A DNA stretch of 64,000 nt, from positions 1-64,000 of the forward strand of contig JAGHUI010000017.1 in assembly GCA_018064885.1 (NCBI GenBank), written 5' to 3'. Position 1 is the stretch's first letter. Each line of letters begins with the position of its first letter. Shown piece after piece: positions 9,949 through 17,321 of this stretch. A model generated the notes under the pieces. It ran no database searches and was not told the origin of the DNA. It saw only the letters and a list, made by a program, of their open reading frames with translations. The translations under genes and the position numbers were made by a program. This stretch comes from Candidatus Minthosoma equi. Its GTDB lineage: Bacteria > Bacteroidota > Bacteroidia > Bacteroidales > Bacteroidaceae.

Positions 9949-10386
9949 ATGGTGGAACGTAAACACATAGAAGTCGTAGCAGCAATCATTCTTCGTGATG
10001 GCAAGCTCTTCGCCACCCAACGTGGTTATGGCGAATGGAAGGATTGGTGGGAGTTTCCTGGAGGTAAGATAGAGCCGAAGGAAGCTCCCGAGGAGGCTTT
10101 GAAGCGAGAGATACGTGAGGAACTGGCTACAGAGATTGAAGTAGGGGAGTTGCTTACTACTGTGGAGTATGATTATCCTCAATTTCACCTAACCATGCAT
10201 TGCTATCTATGCTCTGTCATCAACGGTCAACTCTCGCTTCTTGAACATGAGGATGCCCGCTGGCTCACAATGGATGAGTTGGATAGCGTGAAATGGTTGC
10301 CAGCGGATGTTGAGGTGGTAAACAAGATACAACGCACGATGCAGACAGGCCTGGACAATGGTTTCACCAGCTTTGCGGAAGCGTAA
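9949..10386 (+). CDS. Nudix (deoxy)nucleoside triphosphate pyrophosphohydrolase (MutT-like)
   Basis: A 145-residue MutT-type Nudix hydrolase. The complete Nudix box begins at GGKIEPKE and ends REIREELAT, matching GX5EX7REUXEEXGU apart from the last Gly. Flanking features FATQRGYGEWKDWWEFPGG and a C-terminal WLTMDELDSVKWLPAD are typical of 8-oxo-dGTP or CTP pyrophosphohydrolases of the MutT/NudG group. It is the last gene of the operon that starts at jetA (3 bp after the helicase stop). Its link to defence could be nucleotide-pool sanitation or depletion, or co-inheritance; the sequence cannot decide. Confidence 0.88.
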   Translation: MVERKHIEVVAAIILRDGKLFATQRGYGEWKDWWEFPGGKIEPKEAPEEALKREIREELATEIEVGELLTTVEYDYPQFHLTMHCYLCSVINGQLSLLEHEDARWLTMDELDSVKWLPADVEVVNKIQRTMQTGLDNGFTSFAEA

Positions 10387-10430
10387 GAATAGAAATTAAC
10401 CGGAAACTCCCGGTGTCCTAAAAAACTAGA

Positions 10431-10464
10431 CCCCGTAACTTGACCGGGGTCAGAGGTTACGGGG
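10431..10464 (+). terminator. Strong hairpin at the end of the Wadjet-helicase-Nudix operon
   Basis: A 9-bp perfect stem (CCCCGTAAC/GTTACGGGG) encloses a second stem (TGACC/GGTCA, 10441-10452). An alternative GACCCC/GGGGTC pairing is also possible. It is followed by GGGAATCAAC rather than a T run, so it may act as an mRNA 3' end stabiliser or attenuator instead of a classical terminator. Confidence 0.55.
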
Positions 10465-10535
10465 AATCAACATTGCAAAGGTATGGATTTTTCCTTAATC
10501 CTGCAAATAAAATGATATAAAAGTAAAAATATTAT

Positions 10536-11231
10536 ATGATTTTTAACGATTTTGAACAAGCATTGTCACCCGAAAGGCTCAAAAGATACCTTGATGCGTG
10601 TAACAACGACACGCGAAAGGCTATGACGCTCTACAGGTACAATCTTCGGCTTTCACAGGAGATGTTTACCATTCTGAGCTGCTTTGAGGTGACCTTGCGT
10701 AATGCAATTGACCAGCGTCTGCGTCTCTCCCTGGGCAATGACTGGCTGATGGATTCGTTTCAGGTTGGCGGCATCTTTGATACGCCACGCCTGGCGCGCA
10801 CAGCGAACATTGTGCGCGGTGGCTACAGAAGATTGCAGGAGATGGGCAAACCTTATTCGCATGTAGGCTTACTATCGGAGATGGAGTTTGGCGTTTGGAA
10901 GCACATGTTCTCGCGCGAACAGTTTGCTGCCACAGGACGTTGCTTGCTTACGGTTTTTCCACACAAGCCCACCTCAACCCCTTCCATACAGTACAATCAT
11001 ACCTACATGTTCAATGAACTGGATAAGGTCAATACACTTCGGAATCGCATAGCACACCACGAACCCGTCTGCTTTGCTCTTGGTGCCTCGACGATTGATA
11101 CAAGTTACATCCTAGCTCAACACGAGCGCGTGCATCGTTTGTTTGCATGGATGGATATTGATAGTGAGTCGATGCTGTATGGTCTTGACCATGTGACGAA
11201 AGTTTGCAGCGAGATAGGTACCTTGTTGTAA
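10536..11231 (+). CDS. Abi_2 (AbiD/AbiF-like) HEPN-type protein
   Basis: A 231-residue protein of the Abi_2 family, known from abortive phage infection systems. The N-terminal segment KRYLDACNNDTRKAMTLYRYNLRLSQEMFTILSCFEVTLRNAIDQRL is characteristic. The C-terminal half carries the HEPN RNase signature as RNRIAHHEPV (Arg169, Asn170, His174). It is 60 bp downstream of the hairpin and 32 bp upstream of the next gene. It is probably an RNase activated on infection; cytoplasmic. No antitoxin-like partner is visible. Confidence 0.8.
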   Translation: MIFNDFEQALSPERLKRYLDACNNDTRKAMTLYRYNLRLSQEMFTILSCFEVTLRNAIDQRLRLSLGNDWLMDSFQVGGIFDTPRLARTANIVRGGYRRLQEMGKPYSHVGLLSEMEFGVWKHMFSREQFAATGRCLLTVFPHKPTSTPSIQYNHTYMFNELDKVNTLRNRIAHHEPVCFALGASTIDTSYILAQHERVHRLFAWMDIDSESMLYGLDHVTKVCSEIGTLL

Positions 11232-11263
11232 TGTTGCACGAAGAGTAGTAAGAAGAAAAGCGC

Positions 11264-11989
11264 ATGGATAGATTCAGCATCGTGATACAACGCCAAGAGC
11301 AGTTAGAGGCGTTAATAAAGGAATGGGGATTTCTGCCTTTCTTCAAGAATGGGATAGCAGGATTCTCCATAGAGGAGATGACTCCACCGGAATTGTTGTT
11401 TGGTGACGAGATGGAGAACGGACCATGGCAATGGAAAGGTCCGATCATCGGTAACTGGGAGTCGGCTTACGGCAAGTTCTTCCAGAAGAAGGCTGGGTAT
11501 ATCAGTCTTGAATGGTTGTCCGATTTTATCAACTGGCGACGTTCGCTTTATCCTTTGAAAAAGGAGACGAAGGATGCACGGCACATCCATGAAGTGCTGG
11601 TGGAGAACGAGTCGATGCTCTCGAAACAACTGAAGGTGGCAAGTGGCTTCACGCTAAGCAGAAAGAAGAGTAAGTTTAACCCCGATGACTCTACGGAACG
11701 TATTGTCAACAAGAAGAACGGCATGGCCTTTGATGCTCTGATTGCTCAGCTCCAGATGGGAACACATGTCTGCATTGCCGACTTCGAGTACCTCGTTTCT
11801 AAGAAAGGTGAAACGTACGGATGGGGTGTAGCCAGGTACTGCACACCCGAAGCCATGTTCCCAGATCTTTTTCCAATAAAAGAAAAGGTTGATGGTCGCA
11901 CACCTAAGCAATCCCGCAACCGCATACTAGACCACTTGCAAGGTTTGTTCCCTGATGTGGAAAAGAAGAAGTTGGAGAAGCTGATTTAG
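11264..11989 (+). CDS. Conserved AlkZ-related protein
   Basis: A 241-residue cytoplasmic protein. The N-terminal region (LPFFKNGIAGFSIEEMTPPELLFGDE, then GPWQWKGPI and AYGKFFQKKAGYISLEWLSDFINWRR) resembles the AlkZ-related family, distant relatives of the DNA glycosylase AlkZ/YcaQ that are common in gut Bacteroidota. The Trp-rich stretch and the AGYISLEW motif are the recognisable parts. No catalytic motif can be assigned. It lies directly after the Abi_2 gene, likely in one transcript, and may be part of the island or just a neighbour. The family call is from memory of the motif pattern. Confidence 0.55.
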   Translation: MDRFSIVIQRQEQLEALIKEWGFLPFFKNGIAGFSIEEMTPPELLFGDEMENGPWQWKGPIIGNWESAYGKFFQKKAGYISLEWLSDFINWRRSLYPLKKETKDARHIHEVLVENESMLSKQLKVASGFTLSRKKSKFNPDDSTERIVNKKNGMAFDALIAQLQMGTHVCIADFEYLVSKKGETYGWGVARYCTPEAMFPDLFPIKEKVDGRTPKQSRNRILDHLQGLFPDVEKKKLEKLI

Positions 11990-12228
11990 TATTCCTATCG
12001 ATTGTAAATAAACCTACCTACACCTTCCATAACAGTTTTGTGGTTGAAACTGAACGAGGCATAATTGTACTTGACAATTTGATGGGTACAGTTCGCATGA
12101 TTGATTGTTATCCCGATGTGCTTGTTGCAAGCGGATTTGAGGATGTCTGTAGAATTGAGACTTTCTGCAAGGAAAAGAACATTCTGTTCTGGTGTATCAA
12201 GGAAGAAGATGAAATGCATATCATATGA
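11956..12228 (+). pseudogene. Possible C-terminal gene fragment
   Basis: An open frame runs from just after an in-frame TGA at 11953 to the stop at 12228. Only a GTG at 12040 could start a 62-residue peptide. The residues from TYTFHNSFVVETERG to KEEDEMHII look like protein (acidic and hydrophobic alternation, no low complexity), and the frame stays protein-like upstream of the GTG, suggesting the tail of a lost gene. It overlaps the end of the AlkZ-related gene in another frame. It could equally be chance. Confidence 0.25.
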
Positions 12229-12972
12229 CATGACATGCTTTGATCAATAATCTGCCATTTATTGCAAAATACGAAATAACTTTTTTTGTACAAGAATGAC
12301 AGAGTACAAATTTTGTGTTTTGGCTTTTCTAAATGTCCTTATCATGGTTTTTCAAATGAAACGGATATTGTTTCTAGTCTGGCAATTAATAGGAGCGAAA
12401 TTCTTGTAAGTTTGGTTTAATATGTGATTTTGTTCATGAGGTGAATCTATTCGGTAAGGAGAAAGAGACAAACGCCTATAACTGCAATAACTGCCATAAT
12501 TGTATGATATACTTTGTGACGCTCTCTCATGAACTTTCCAGTCGTTTTGCCATCATTGGTAGGCGGTGGATTAAATGTGCAATTGATGTATGTAAAACAA
12601 AGACTATTAGGATAAACATGGTAAATGCCATACAAGATGAATAATATTCATTCGTGAATATGTTTGTATTCCTTCAATGAAAACATTTAAGGCATATAAA
12701 CATGACTCATATTGTGGCAAGATAAAACTTGCGTTATAGAATATAATGTTCAATGAAAGAAACATTACGGACATTACAATGCTACAAATGAAAATAATAC
12801 TCTTCGGTGCAAATGTTGTATTCATCGCAGATTAGTTGATTTAGACTATTATACCTTTTTCGCAGTGATGAAGCATTCTTATTTGTTGTGGTGGATTATA
12901 TTTGGAGTATCACACAATTCACTAACATTGTCATATCGGTGGCATTAATATTCATTCTACAAAATTTGGTAA
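12229..12972. other. A/T-rich gene-poor stretch
   Basis: No convincing gene. Short ORFs on both strands lack family features. A - strand frame at 12447-12635 ends in a single hydrophobic helix (YHTIMAVIAVIGVCLFLL) but has no start context. A local hairpin AATGTT/AACATT lies near 12746-12767. It may be eroded mobile-element DNA. Confidence 0.4.
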
Positions 12973-13693
12973 TAGGTATAGGTCGCGTTTTCAAACAGCT
13001 ATGCCTAATAAGAGTTAACATCCATTAATGTTGGGAATCTCTTCGTAGGGAGCAAGTTCAGATTCCGATGCAAGAGTCAAGATGGCATGATATTAACCAC
13101 AAGCCCGAGCCCCAAATCCAGAACTTTTACACCGATTGCTTGCAGTCAAATCAGTGGCAGAAGCCGCACCTCGACAGCATGTCAGGGGAATTAGGCTTCC
13201 TCGGGCTTGAAAAGAGTGGCATCAGCAAGGCTGAATGCCCTGTTTACTGCAAGACATTCCGACAGCCTGATTTGACAATGATCGTCCAGATAAAAACTGT
13301 TTGAAAAGAATGTCGGCTTGCCGTTAAACATTGGACAGTAGCATCCCGAAGACAGAATGTCCGGGGGATTAGGCTACCCCAGAATTAAAAGTTCTGGATA
13401 GTGAGCGAGCTCACCGCTGAAAAGTTTCTGCGCCTTGAAAAGAGAAAATACAGTCAGTACTGACCAGATTCGTATCAGCCTAGAAACAGGAATAACTGAC
13501 CGTTGCTTGCGACTTTACCTGGTCAGAAACCGATGCGATGTAAGTCGTATCGGGTAGTGAGCTTCCCGACACTTTAGAAAAGTGACAGATCAAAGGGCAA
13601 GCCCTCATAATATACGTGTTCAGTTATTAAACCTGAGAACTTAGTCTAATATGCTAAGGGAGACAGTAATTCGTAGCCTAATACGCATGTAAC
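12973..13693 (+). ncRNA. Candidate large structured non-coding RNA (about 0.72 kb)
   Basis: No ORF above 80 codons, but an exceptional density of complementarity. Local stems: TAGGTATAG/CTATGCCTA (12973/12999), GGAATCT/AGATTCC (13034/13060), GATTG-CTTG-CAGTC (13134), GTGGC-AGAA-GCCGC, GGCATCAGC/GCTGaATGCC (13218-13239), GTGAGC/GCTCAC (13401-13414), CCGATGCGA/TCGTATCGG (13530-13553), CACTTT/AAAGTG (13570-13584), CTTAG/CTAAG. Long-range perfect helices: 13100-13109 with 13200-13209 (10 bp), 13145-13154 with 13267-13276 (10 bp), 13118-13129 with 13386-13397 (12 bp), 13253-13259 with 13308-13314 (7 bp), 13460-13467 with 13519-13526 (8 bp). Some cross, implying pseudoknots. G-U pairs in at least five stems would be A-C on the other strand, so the + strand is the RNA. 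TGAAAAG recurs after stems at 13207, 13301, 13417 and 13435. Size and style resemble giant ornate RNAs (GOLLD, ROOL), but no family is assigned. Ends are approximate; GTTaACAT (13014) with ATGTAAC (13687) may close it. Confidence 0.72.
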
Positions 13694-13991
13694 AGTATTT
13701 GAACAAAACCCCTTTTACAAGCATAAACATATTTGGAATGTAAGTATTGTAATAATCTTTCTCCTTATCGAAATAATAAAATTACAGCACGCTCATTTTA
13801 CGAGCATATACAAAAAAAATATTCAGTAAAGAAAAAGATAATTGCGTTGTTGTAATAAACTGAAGAATTATTCGTTTCAATTACAAAAAACAGAAAACGC
13901 CATTGTCTCATTGGGTTATATTCCGGGTAATGGAACATTGTACAAATTCAAACAATGGCGCAATTGAGTAATAGCAAAAGTGTGGTTTTGG
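13694..13991. other. Intergenic region with a 9-bp inverted repeat
   Basis: No gene. CGCCATTGT (13898-13906) and ACAATGGCG (13952-13960) are perfect inverted repeats with a 45-nt spacer that itself contains CATT/AATG. They lie just after the stop of the - strand RHH-like gene, so they could be its terminator, an operator or a nick-site structure. A smaller GCTC/GAGC hairpin lies at about 13791-13805. Confidence 0.4.
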
Positions 13992-14363
13992 TTAGAAGAG
14001 TTCTTCCAGAGGTTTCTTCTCCTCAAGTCTTATGACTCCGTTCTTATCCTCGTATGCTTTGATAGCCTTACGAAACATGAGTTCCACAACATCACGGATG
14101 CTACAATGATTGTTGTCGGCAATTGCACGTACCTTGTCAACGAGTTCCTTGTTGCAGATGGTGTTAAAGCGTACCCACTCAGCTTTGTCAGTTGTTGTCG
14201 TTGTAGAAGGCGATATAACCGCAGGTTGATTTACATTAGTAGAAGCATTAACAGGTGTAGAGTGCTGCTGTTGATGAACCTGACTGTTGTTCTGATAACT
14301 GGCACCAGCATTGTACGTTGGTCTTGTTGTACCTGGCTGATTGAATGAATGATTCTGATCCAT
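13992..14363 (-). CDS. Small ribbon-helix-helix-like DNA-binding protein with disordered N-terminus
   Basis: The 123-residue frame from the ATG at 14363 is preferred over the upstream ATG at 14471, whose extra 36 residues are hydrophobic and unlike the rest. Residues 1-60 are Asn/Gln/Ser/Thr rich and probably disordered (PTYNAGASYQNNSQVHQQQH). Residues 65-110 (EWVRFNTICNKELVDKVRAIADNNHCSIRDVVELMFRKAIKAYEDK) have the strand-helix-helix pattern of RHH/CopG-type or mobilisation accessory proteins. It is the most distal - strand gene of the integrative element. It may act in plasmid-like partition, mobilisation or regulation; no relaxase is next to it. Confidence 0.6.
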   Translation of the reverse strand: MDQNHSFNQPGTTRPTYNAGASYQNNSQVHQQQHSTPVNASTNVNQPAVISPSTTTTTDKAEWVRFNTICNKELVDKVRAIADNNHCSIRDVVELMFRKAIKAYEDKNGVIRLEEKKPLEELF

Positions 14364-14668
14364 AGTTCTGATACTTTGGTGATTTAATGATAAATTGAAA
14401 AAATGTTCGGTAAGGAAAAAAGATAGCGAGATCTTCGTTGAATTTGATGAAACGTTGAGAATGATGTGCATCAGCTTGAATGCCAGATGTTATGCTTTCA
14501 ACATGCCACTTGAATGAAATAGTTCTATTCATCAACTTGCCACTTGATGGGTGCGACCATCTCTCACTATCTTTTCTCTTTATTGATAAATTGTTGAGCG
14601 TTTGTTGAGAACGTATCTGCCTTGTTATCCGTGCATTATATTCTTTCGTTCAACAATTCATCAAAATA
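14364..14668. other. Intergenic region in the integrative element
   Basis: No gene seen. AATTGTTGA (14589-14597) and TCAACAATT (14650-14658) form a 9-bp inverted repeat with a 52-nt spacer containing further GTTGAG copies, between the helicase gene end and the RHH-like gene. It may be a terminator or a protein-binding or replication site. Confidence 0.35.
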
Positions 14669-15865
14669 TTATGAAAGATGAGAAATGTTATCACGCGATA
14701 CGGAATAGAAACGCCCAACACGTCGCACTTCAACATAGCCGGTAGTATTGTTACGGTCGATGATATAGGTAGAGTAGGATAGTGCATTCTCTGCATGTGC
14801 AACGTGCCACAGGTCTTTGAGTATTCGCTTCACCTGCGACTTATCCATCTTGATATGGTGGTATTCAAACAATGGTATAAGGTCGGTCATGCAGAAGGAA
14901 ATTCTATCAATATGATGTGCATCCATGATGTCGTTGAACAACTCTGCCATGTCCAACTCCAAGCGACTTCGACTGGAGTTCATAATCTTTTCAAGAGCAA
15001 CTGTGCGCAGATCGTTAGCGCTGAACCACATCCTACTTTGTACACGAGTATGCATCTGGCGATGTAGCAGGAAATAGAGGAATGCAGGAATCTCCTGATT
15101 GAGCTTCGTGAGGAAGTCGGTATCATCCGAATCCAAATGCCTTACTTTGCGAACCCAGAAACGAGTTTCCTCTGGGTCGATGATAATGGGAAAGGCTTCG
15201 TTGTTGGAGCACATTACGAACTTCGAGAAGAACTCAATCTCATGTCTATCCTTCTGCTTGGCTTCAACCTTGTAGTTGAGTGCTGTACTTAGGTTCTTCA
15301 GTCGTTCGGTATCTTCTCTTTTATTGAGCATAACTTCATCCACAACAACCAACAGCTTGGTAGCCCAATCCGCATTGAACTTATTACCGAAGTCCTCGTT
15401 TGTGTTGAACGTAACGTTGTCCTGAAAGATAGCTTTCAGGAAATTGAGGAAAGTTGACTTGCCGGTGTTTCGCTCCTGCGATACCAGCATAAGAATTGGA
15501 AGCTTTTGCAATGGACGCGTGTAAAGCAACTGCATATAATCCATCCCCAACTCATACTGCTCCTCGAATATGTGGCGTATGAGAGAATCAATATGTATGA
15601 ATGAACCCTCTGTTGGAACATGAATAATTGGTTCGTATTTGTTGTAGAATGTACCGACAACTCGCTTGTAATTGATATTGTCAGGAACGGTGCAGAATCC
15701 ATCATACTTCGGGATGCTGAAGATGTATTCTTTCGACTCGTCCTGGCGTAGTGCGCCATACGACCAAGGGACAATCTCCTTCGATGTGGCACCCTTGATG
15801 TTAGGCTTTCTCACAACCTTGTATAATGACGTTCCTATGCGCATGTATTTAACTTCGTCTTCCAT
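14669..15865 (-). CDS. SF3-type replicative helicase (DUF5906/D5-like)
   Basis: A 398-residue ATPase of the phage/plasmid primase-helicase (D5, VapE, DUF5906) group. Walker A is at residues 129-140 (SQERNTGKSTFL), followed by LLVVVDEVM as Walker B, then a sensor-like FVMCSNNEAFPIIIDPEETRFWVRKV, which is characteristic of SF3 helicases from mobile elements. The C-terminal 100 residues are probably winged-helix. There is no primase domain, so priming would need a host or another protein. It suggests the element replicates autonomously after excision, as in satellites and mobilizable islands. Its start is 12 bp after the stop of the HTH gene, likely one transcript. Confidence 0.82.
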   Translation of the reverse strand: MEDEVKYMRIGTSLYKVVRKPNIKGATSKEIVPWSYGALRQDESKEYIFSIPKYDGFCTVPDNINYKRVVGTFYNKYEPIIHVPTEGSFIHIDSLIRHIFEEQYELGMDYMQLLYTRPLQKLPILMLVSQERNTGKSTFLNFLKAIFQDNVTFNTNEDFGNKFNADWATKLLVVVDEVMLNKREDTERLKNLSTALNYKVEAKQKDRHEIEFFSKFVMCSNNEAFPIIIDPEETRFWVRKVRHLDSDDTDFLTKLNQEIPAFLYFLLHRQMHTRVQSRMWFSANDLRTVALEKIMNSSRSRLELDMAELFNDIMDAHHIDRISFCMTDLIPLFEYHHIKMDKSQVKRILKDLWHVAHAENALSYSTYIIDRNNTTGYVEVRRVGRFYSVSRDNISHLS

Positions 15866-15877
15866 ACCATTTCTCCT

Positions 15878-16276
15878 TTATCTGATTGAACTTGGTTTAT
15901 GACGAATACCTTTCTGCATAGATGCAAGGATGGCCTCCACATCAGGAGCAGGTTCTTTGTTGATGCCCTTGCTCTCTTGCCATTCCAGGAGTTCTGAGCG
16001 CTTGAACATGAGCATCTTTGTGCCTTTTGGCTTATAGGAATTGATTTCTCCTTTCTGAGCCTTGTGATAAACTGTCGGTTTCTTCAACCCTAAAATTCTA
16101 CACGCTTCATCAATGCCAATCATATCTTCTTTAGATTCTGATTCCTTAGAAGATTTGATTTCTACGACGAGCTGTTCTACGACATTGCGCAGAGCCTTCA
16201 CTTCACCCTGTAGTGCGGAAGTGGCCTGAGGAAGTTCCTCAAAACTAATAGTACGATTTTCCATATTGCGAGTCAT
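15878..16276 (-). CDS. Excisionase-type HTH protein
   Basis: A 132-residue protein with a C-terminal MerR/excisionase-like winged helix (MIGIDEACRILGLKKPTVYHKAQKGEINSYKPKGTKMLMFKRSELLEW, about residues 57-106) preceded by a short coiled coil (ALQGEVKALRNVVEQLVVEIKSSKESESKED). Such proteins accompany Bacteroidales integrases and direct excision or regulate the element. ATGs at 16276 and 16264 are both possible; the -7 element at 16293-16300 leaves a leader of roughly 10 or 22 nt. It heads an operon with the SF3 helicase. Confidence 0.82.
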   Translation of the reverse strand: MTRNMENRTISFEELPQATSALQGEVKALRNVVEQLVVEIKSSKESESKEDMIGIDEACRILGLKKPTVYHKAQKGEINSYKPKGTKMLMFKRSELLEWQESKGINKEPAPDVEAILASMQKGIRHKPSSIR

Positions 16277-16290
16277 GTATTAAAATCGAC

Positions 16291-16359
16291 CGCAAAATTA
16301 CAAGGTGATTATTTGGTGAACAAGTGATTATACAGTTAACCTTTATGTCAGCATAAATA
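16291..16359 (-). promoter_or_regulatory. Promoter-operator region upstream of the excisionase gene (repeat copy 1)
   Basis: CAAAATTA (16293-16300) is a -7 element on the - strand and CAAG at 16321 sits at -33 spacing of 20 bp. The following 70 bp (AGGTGATTA, GGTGAACAAGTGATTA, GTTAAC, CATAAATAAGT) is nearly repeated upstream of the integrase at 18499-18570. Internal GGTGA/GTGATTA sub-repeats look like binding sites for an element-encoded regulator. Confidence 0.6.
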
Positions 16360-16363
16360 AGTA

Positions 16364-16990
16364 TCACATTTCACTAAAATCGGGTAGGGGATCGTTTCTC
16401 CGAATAACAGGAATTCTTGTTGGACGATCTGTGTTGGTAAGTTTTGCTGCGATTGAATGTTCATGTTGGCCCCCAGTATATGCTGGAAAACATGCTTTAG
16501 CGAATGATGCTATTTGATTGATGTTTTTCTTTGACACAGTGTGATTGCCAATAGCGTGGCATAAGTGAGTAATGTCATAGATGTTTAGATCATCGAACCT
16601 GTCCAGAATAACAGGCATTAATTCTTCTTTTATGTCGAATGAAAATATTATGATGTTATTACGAAGAAGTGTTCGCTGTTCAAGAGTGAGGTATTTACCA
16701 ATATAATGCATTGCATAGTTGAATACATCTTCAATAACTTTATTCTCTCGTTCTTTTTGCTCATTATATATAATAAGGTGTTGGGGATCATCTTTTGGTC
16801 GAGACTTCAAATGTCCTATCACTAAAAAAATCAAGTATAAACTTACAAGTAAAGCGGAATTGGATGATATTACAAGCACAGATGCTATAATATCAAGGTT
16901 TAGACAGTAATGCAATGCCAAGTATAAAACTATGGATTCTGTCAGCAATGCTGTCAAACAGACTTGATCTTTTAGTGTTAACTTTCTCAT
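16364..16990 (-). CDS. Hypothetical two-helix membrane protein
   Basis: A 208-residue protein with two predicted transmembrane helices near the N-terminus (VCLTALLTESIVLYLALHYC and ALLVSLYLIFLVIGHL) and a cytosolic C-terminal domain of about 140 residues (REN-KVIEDVFNYAMHYIGKYLTLEQRTLLRNNIIIF...). No family recognised. It is transcribed from its own strong promoter (CAAAGTTA at 17023, CAAA at 17050). It sits between the integrase and excisionase genes of the element; two-TM proteins with a small soluble domain in such places are often accessory or superinfection/defence genes, but that is only a guess. Confidence 0.6.
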   Translation of the reverse strand: MRKLTLKDQVCLTALLTESIVLYLALHYCLNLDIIASVLVISSNSALLVSLYLIFLVIGHLKSRPKDDPQHLIIYNEQKERENKVIEDVFNYAMHYIGKYLTLEQRTLLRNNIIIFSFDIKEELMPVILDRFDDLNIYDITHLCHAIGNHTVSKKNINQIASFAKACFPAYTGGQHEHSIAAKLTNTDRPTRIPVIRRNDPLPDFSEM

Positions 16991-17022
16991 ATAATTTGAT
17001 TGATTTTAATCTTTTAACGGTA

Positions 17023-17053
17023 CAAAGTTACTCATTGTTGATTTGTTGGCAAA
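17023..17053 (-). promoter_or_regulatory. Consensus promoter of the membrane-protein gene
   Basis: On the - strand: TTTG (17050-17053), 19 bp, TAACTTTG (17023-17030). This is an exact match to the Bacteroidota TTTG-N19-TAnnTTTG consensus, about 33 bp upstream of the ATG. Confidence 0.75.
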
Positions 17054-17089
17054 ATCGACTTTACATTTGTTAACAGTCTGTGTTTATTG

Positions 17090-17204
17090 CACTTGTTTTC
17101 CTTTCTTTCACTTGTTTGCATCTGACAAAATTTTGGATTTTGAAAATGGGTAAATTCATTAGATTTTATTTTCACTTATTTTCCTTTCTTTCATTTGTTT
17201 GCAT
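17090..17204. repeat. Pair of 32-bp direct repeats
   Basis: 17090-17121 and 17173-17204 both read CACTTRTTTTCC-TTTCTTTCAYTTGTTTGCAT, 51 bp apart. Location between the integrase 3' end and a promoter suggests binding sites or a recombination remnant. Confidence 0.6.
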
Positions 17205-17254
17205 TTTGCGGTTTTCTTATCATTTTCTTTGATTTGTTATCAATTTAACAAAAA

Positions 17255-17295
17255 TTAAGGGTGAAAAATCGCGATTTTGCAATCTTCACCCTTAA
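17255..17295 (-). terminator. Integrase terminator
   Basis: An 11-bp perfect stem TTAAGGGTGAA/TTCACCCTTAA with an inner AATCGCGATT palindrome. On the - strand it is followed by TTTTTG, giving a classical intrinsic terminator 27 bp after the integrase stop. Confidence 0.8.
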
Positions 17296-17321
17296 CAACG
17301 ATAAAAAACGGATAAAAAGTA

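Larger units (their letters stand above)
16991..17321. other. Intergenic region with promoter, 32-bp direct repeat and integrase terminator
   Basis: No gene. It holds a - strand promoter (17023-17053), two 32-bp direct repeats (17090-17121 and 17173-17204, three mismatches, beginning CACTTGTTTTCCTTTCTTTC) and the integrase terminator at 17255-17295. Confidence 0.6.

Noticed and set aside
12447..12635. Small - strand ORF with one hydrophobic helix
   Set aside because: No promoter, no family resemblance, Cys/Pro-rich start and AT-rich surroundings; could be a remnant but cannot be supported.
12607..12825. Hydrophobic - strand ORF of 72 codons
   Set aside because: Hydrophobicity is expected from AT-rich DNA in this frame; no start signal or conserved features.
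13068..13304. 78-codon + strand ORF inside the RNA region
   Set aside because: Covers many stable stems on the same strand, has no protein-like pattern, and is explained by the structured RNA.
12973..13693. Group II intron, tmRNA or RNase P identity for the structured region
   Set aside because: No domain V/VI-like hairpin or reverse transcriptase, no tag-peptide frame or tRNA-like ends, and no RNase P core motif (GAGGAAAGTCCGGG).
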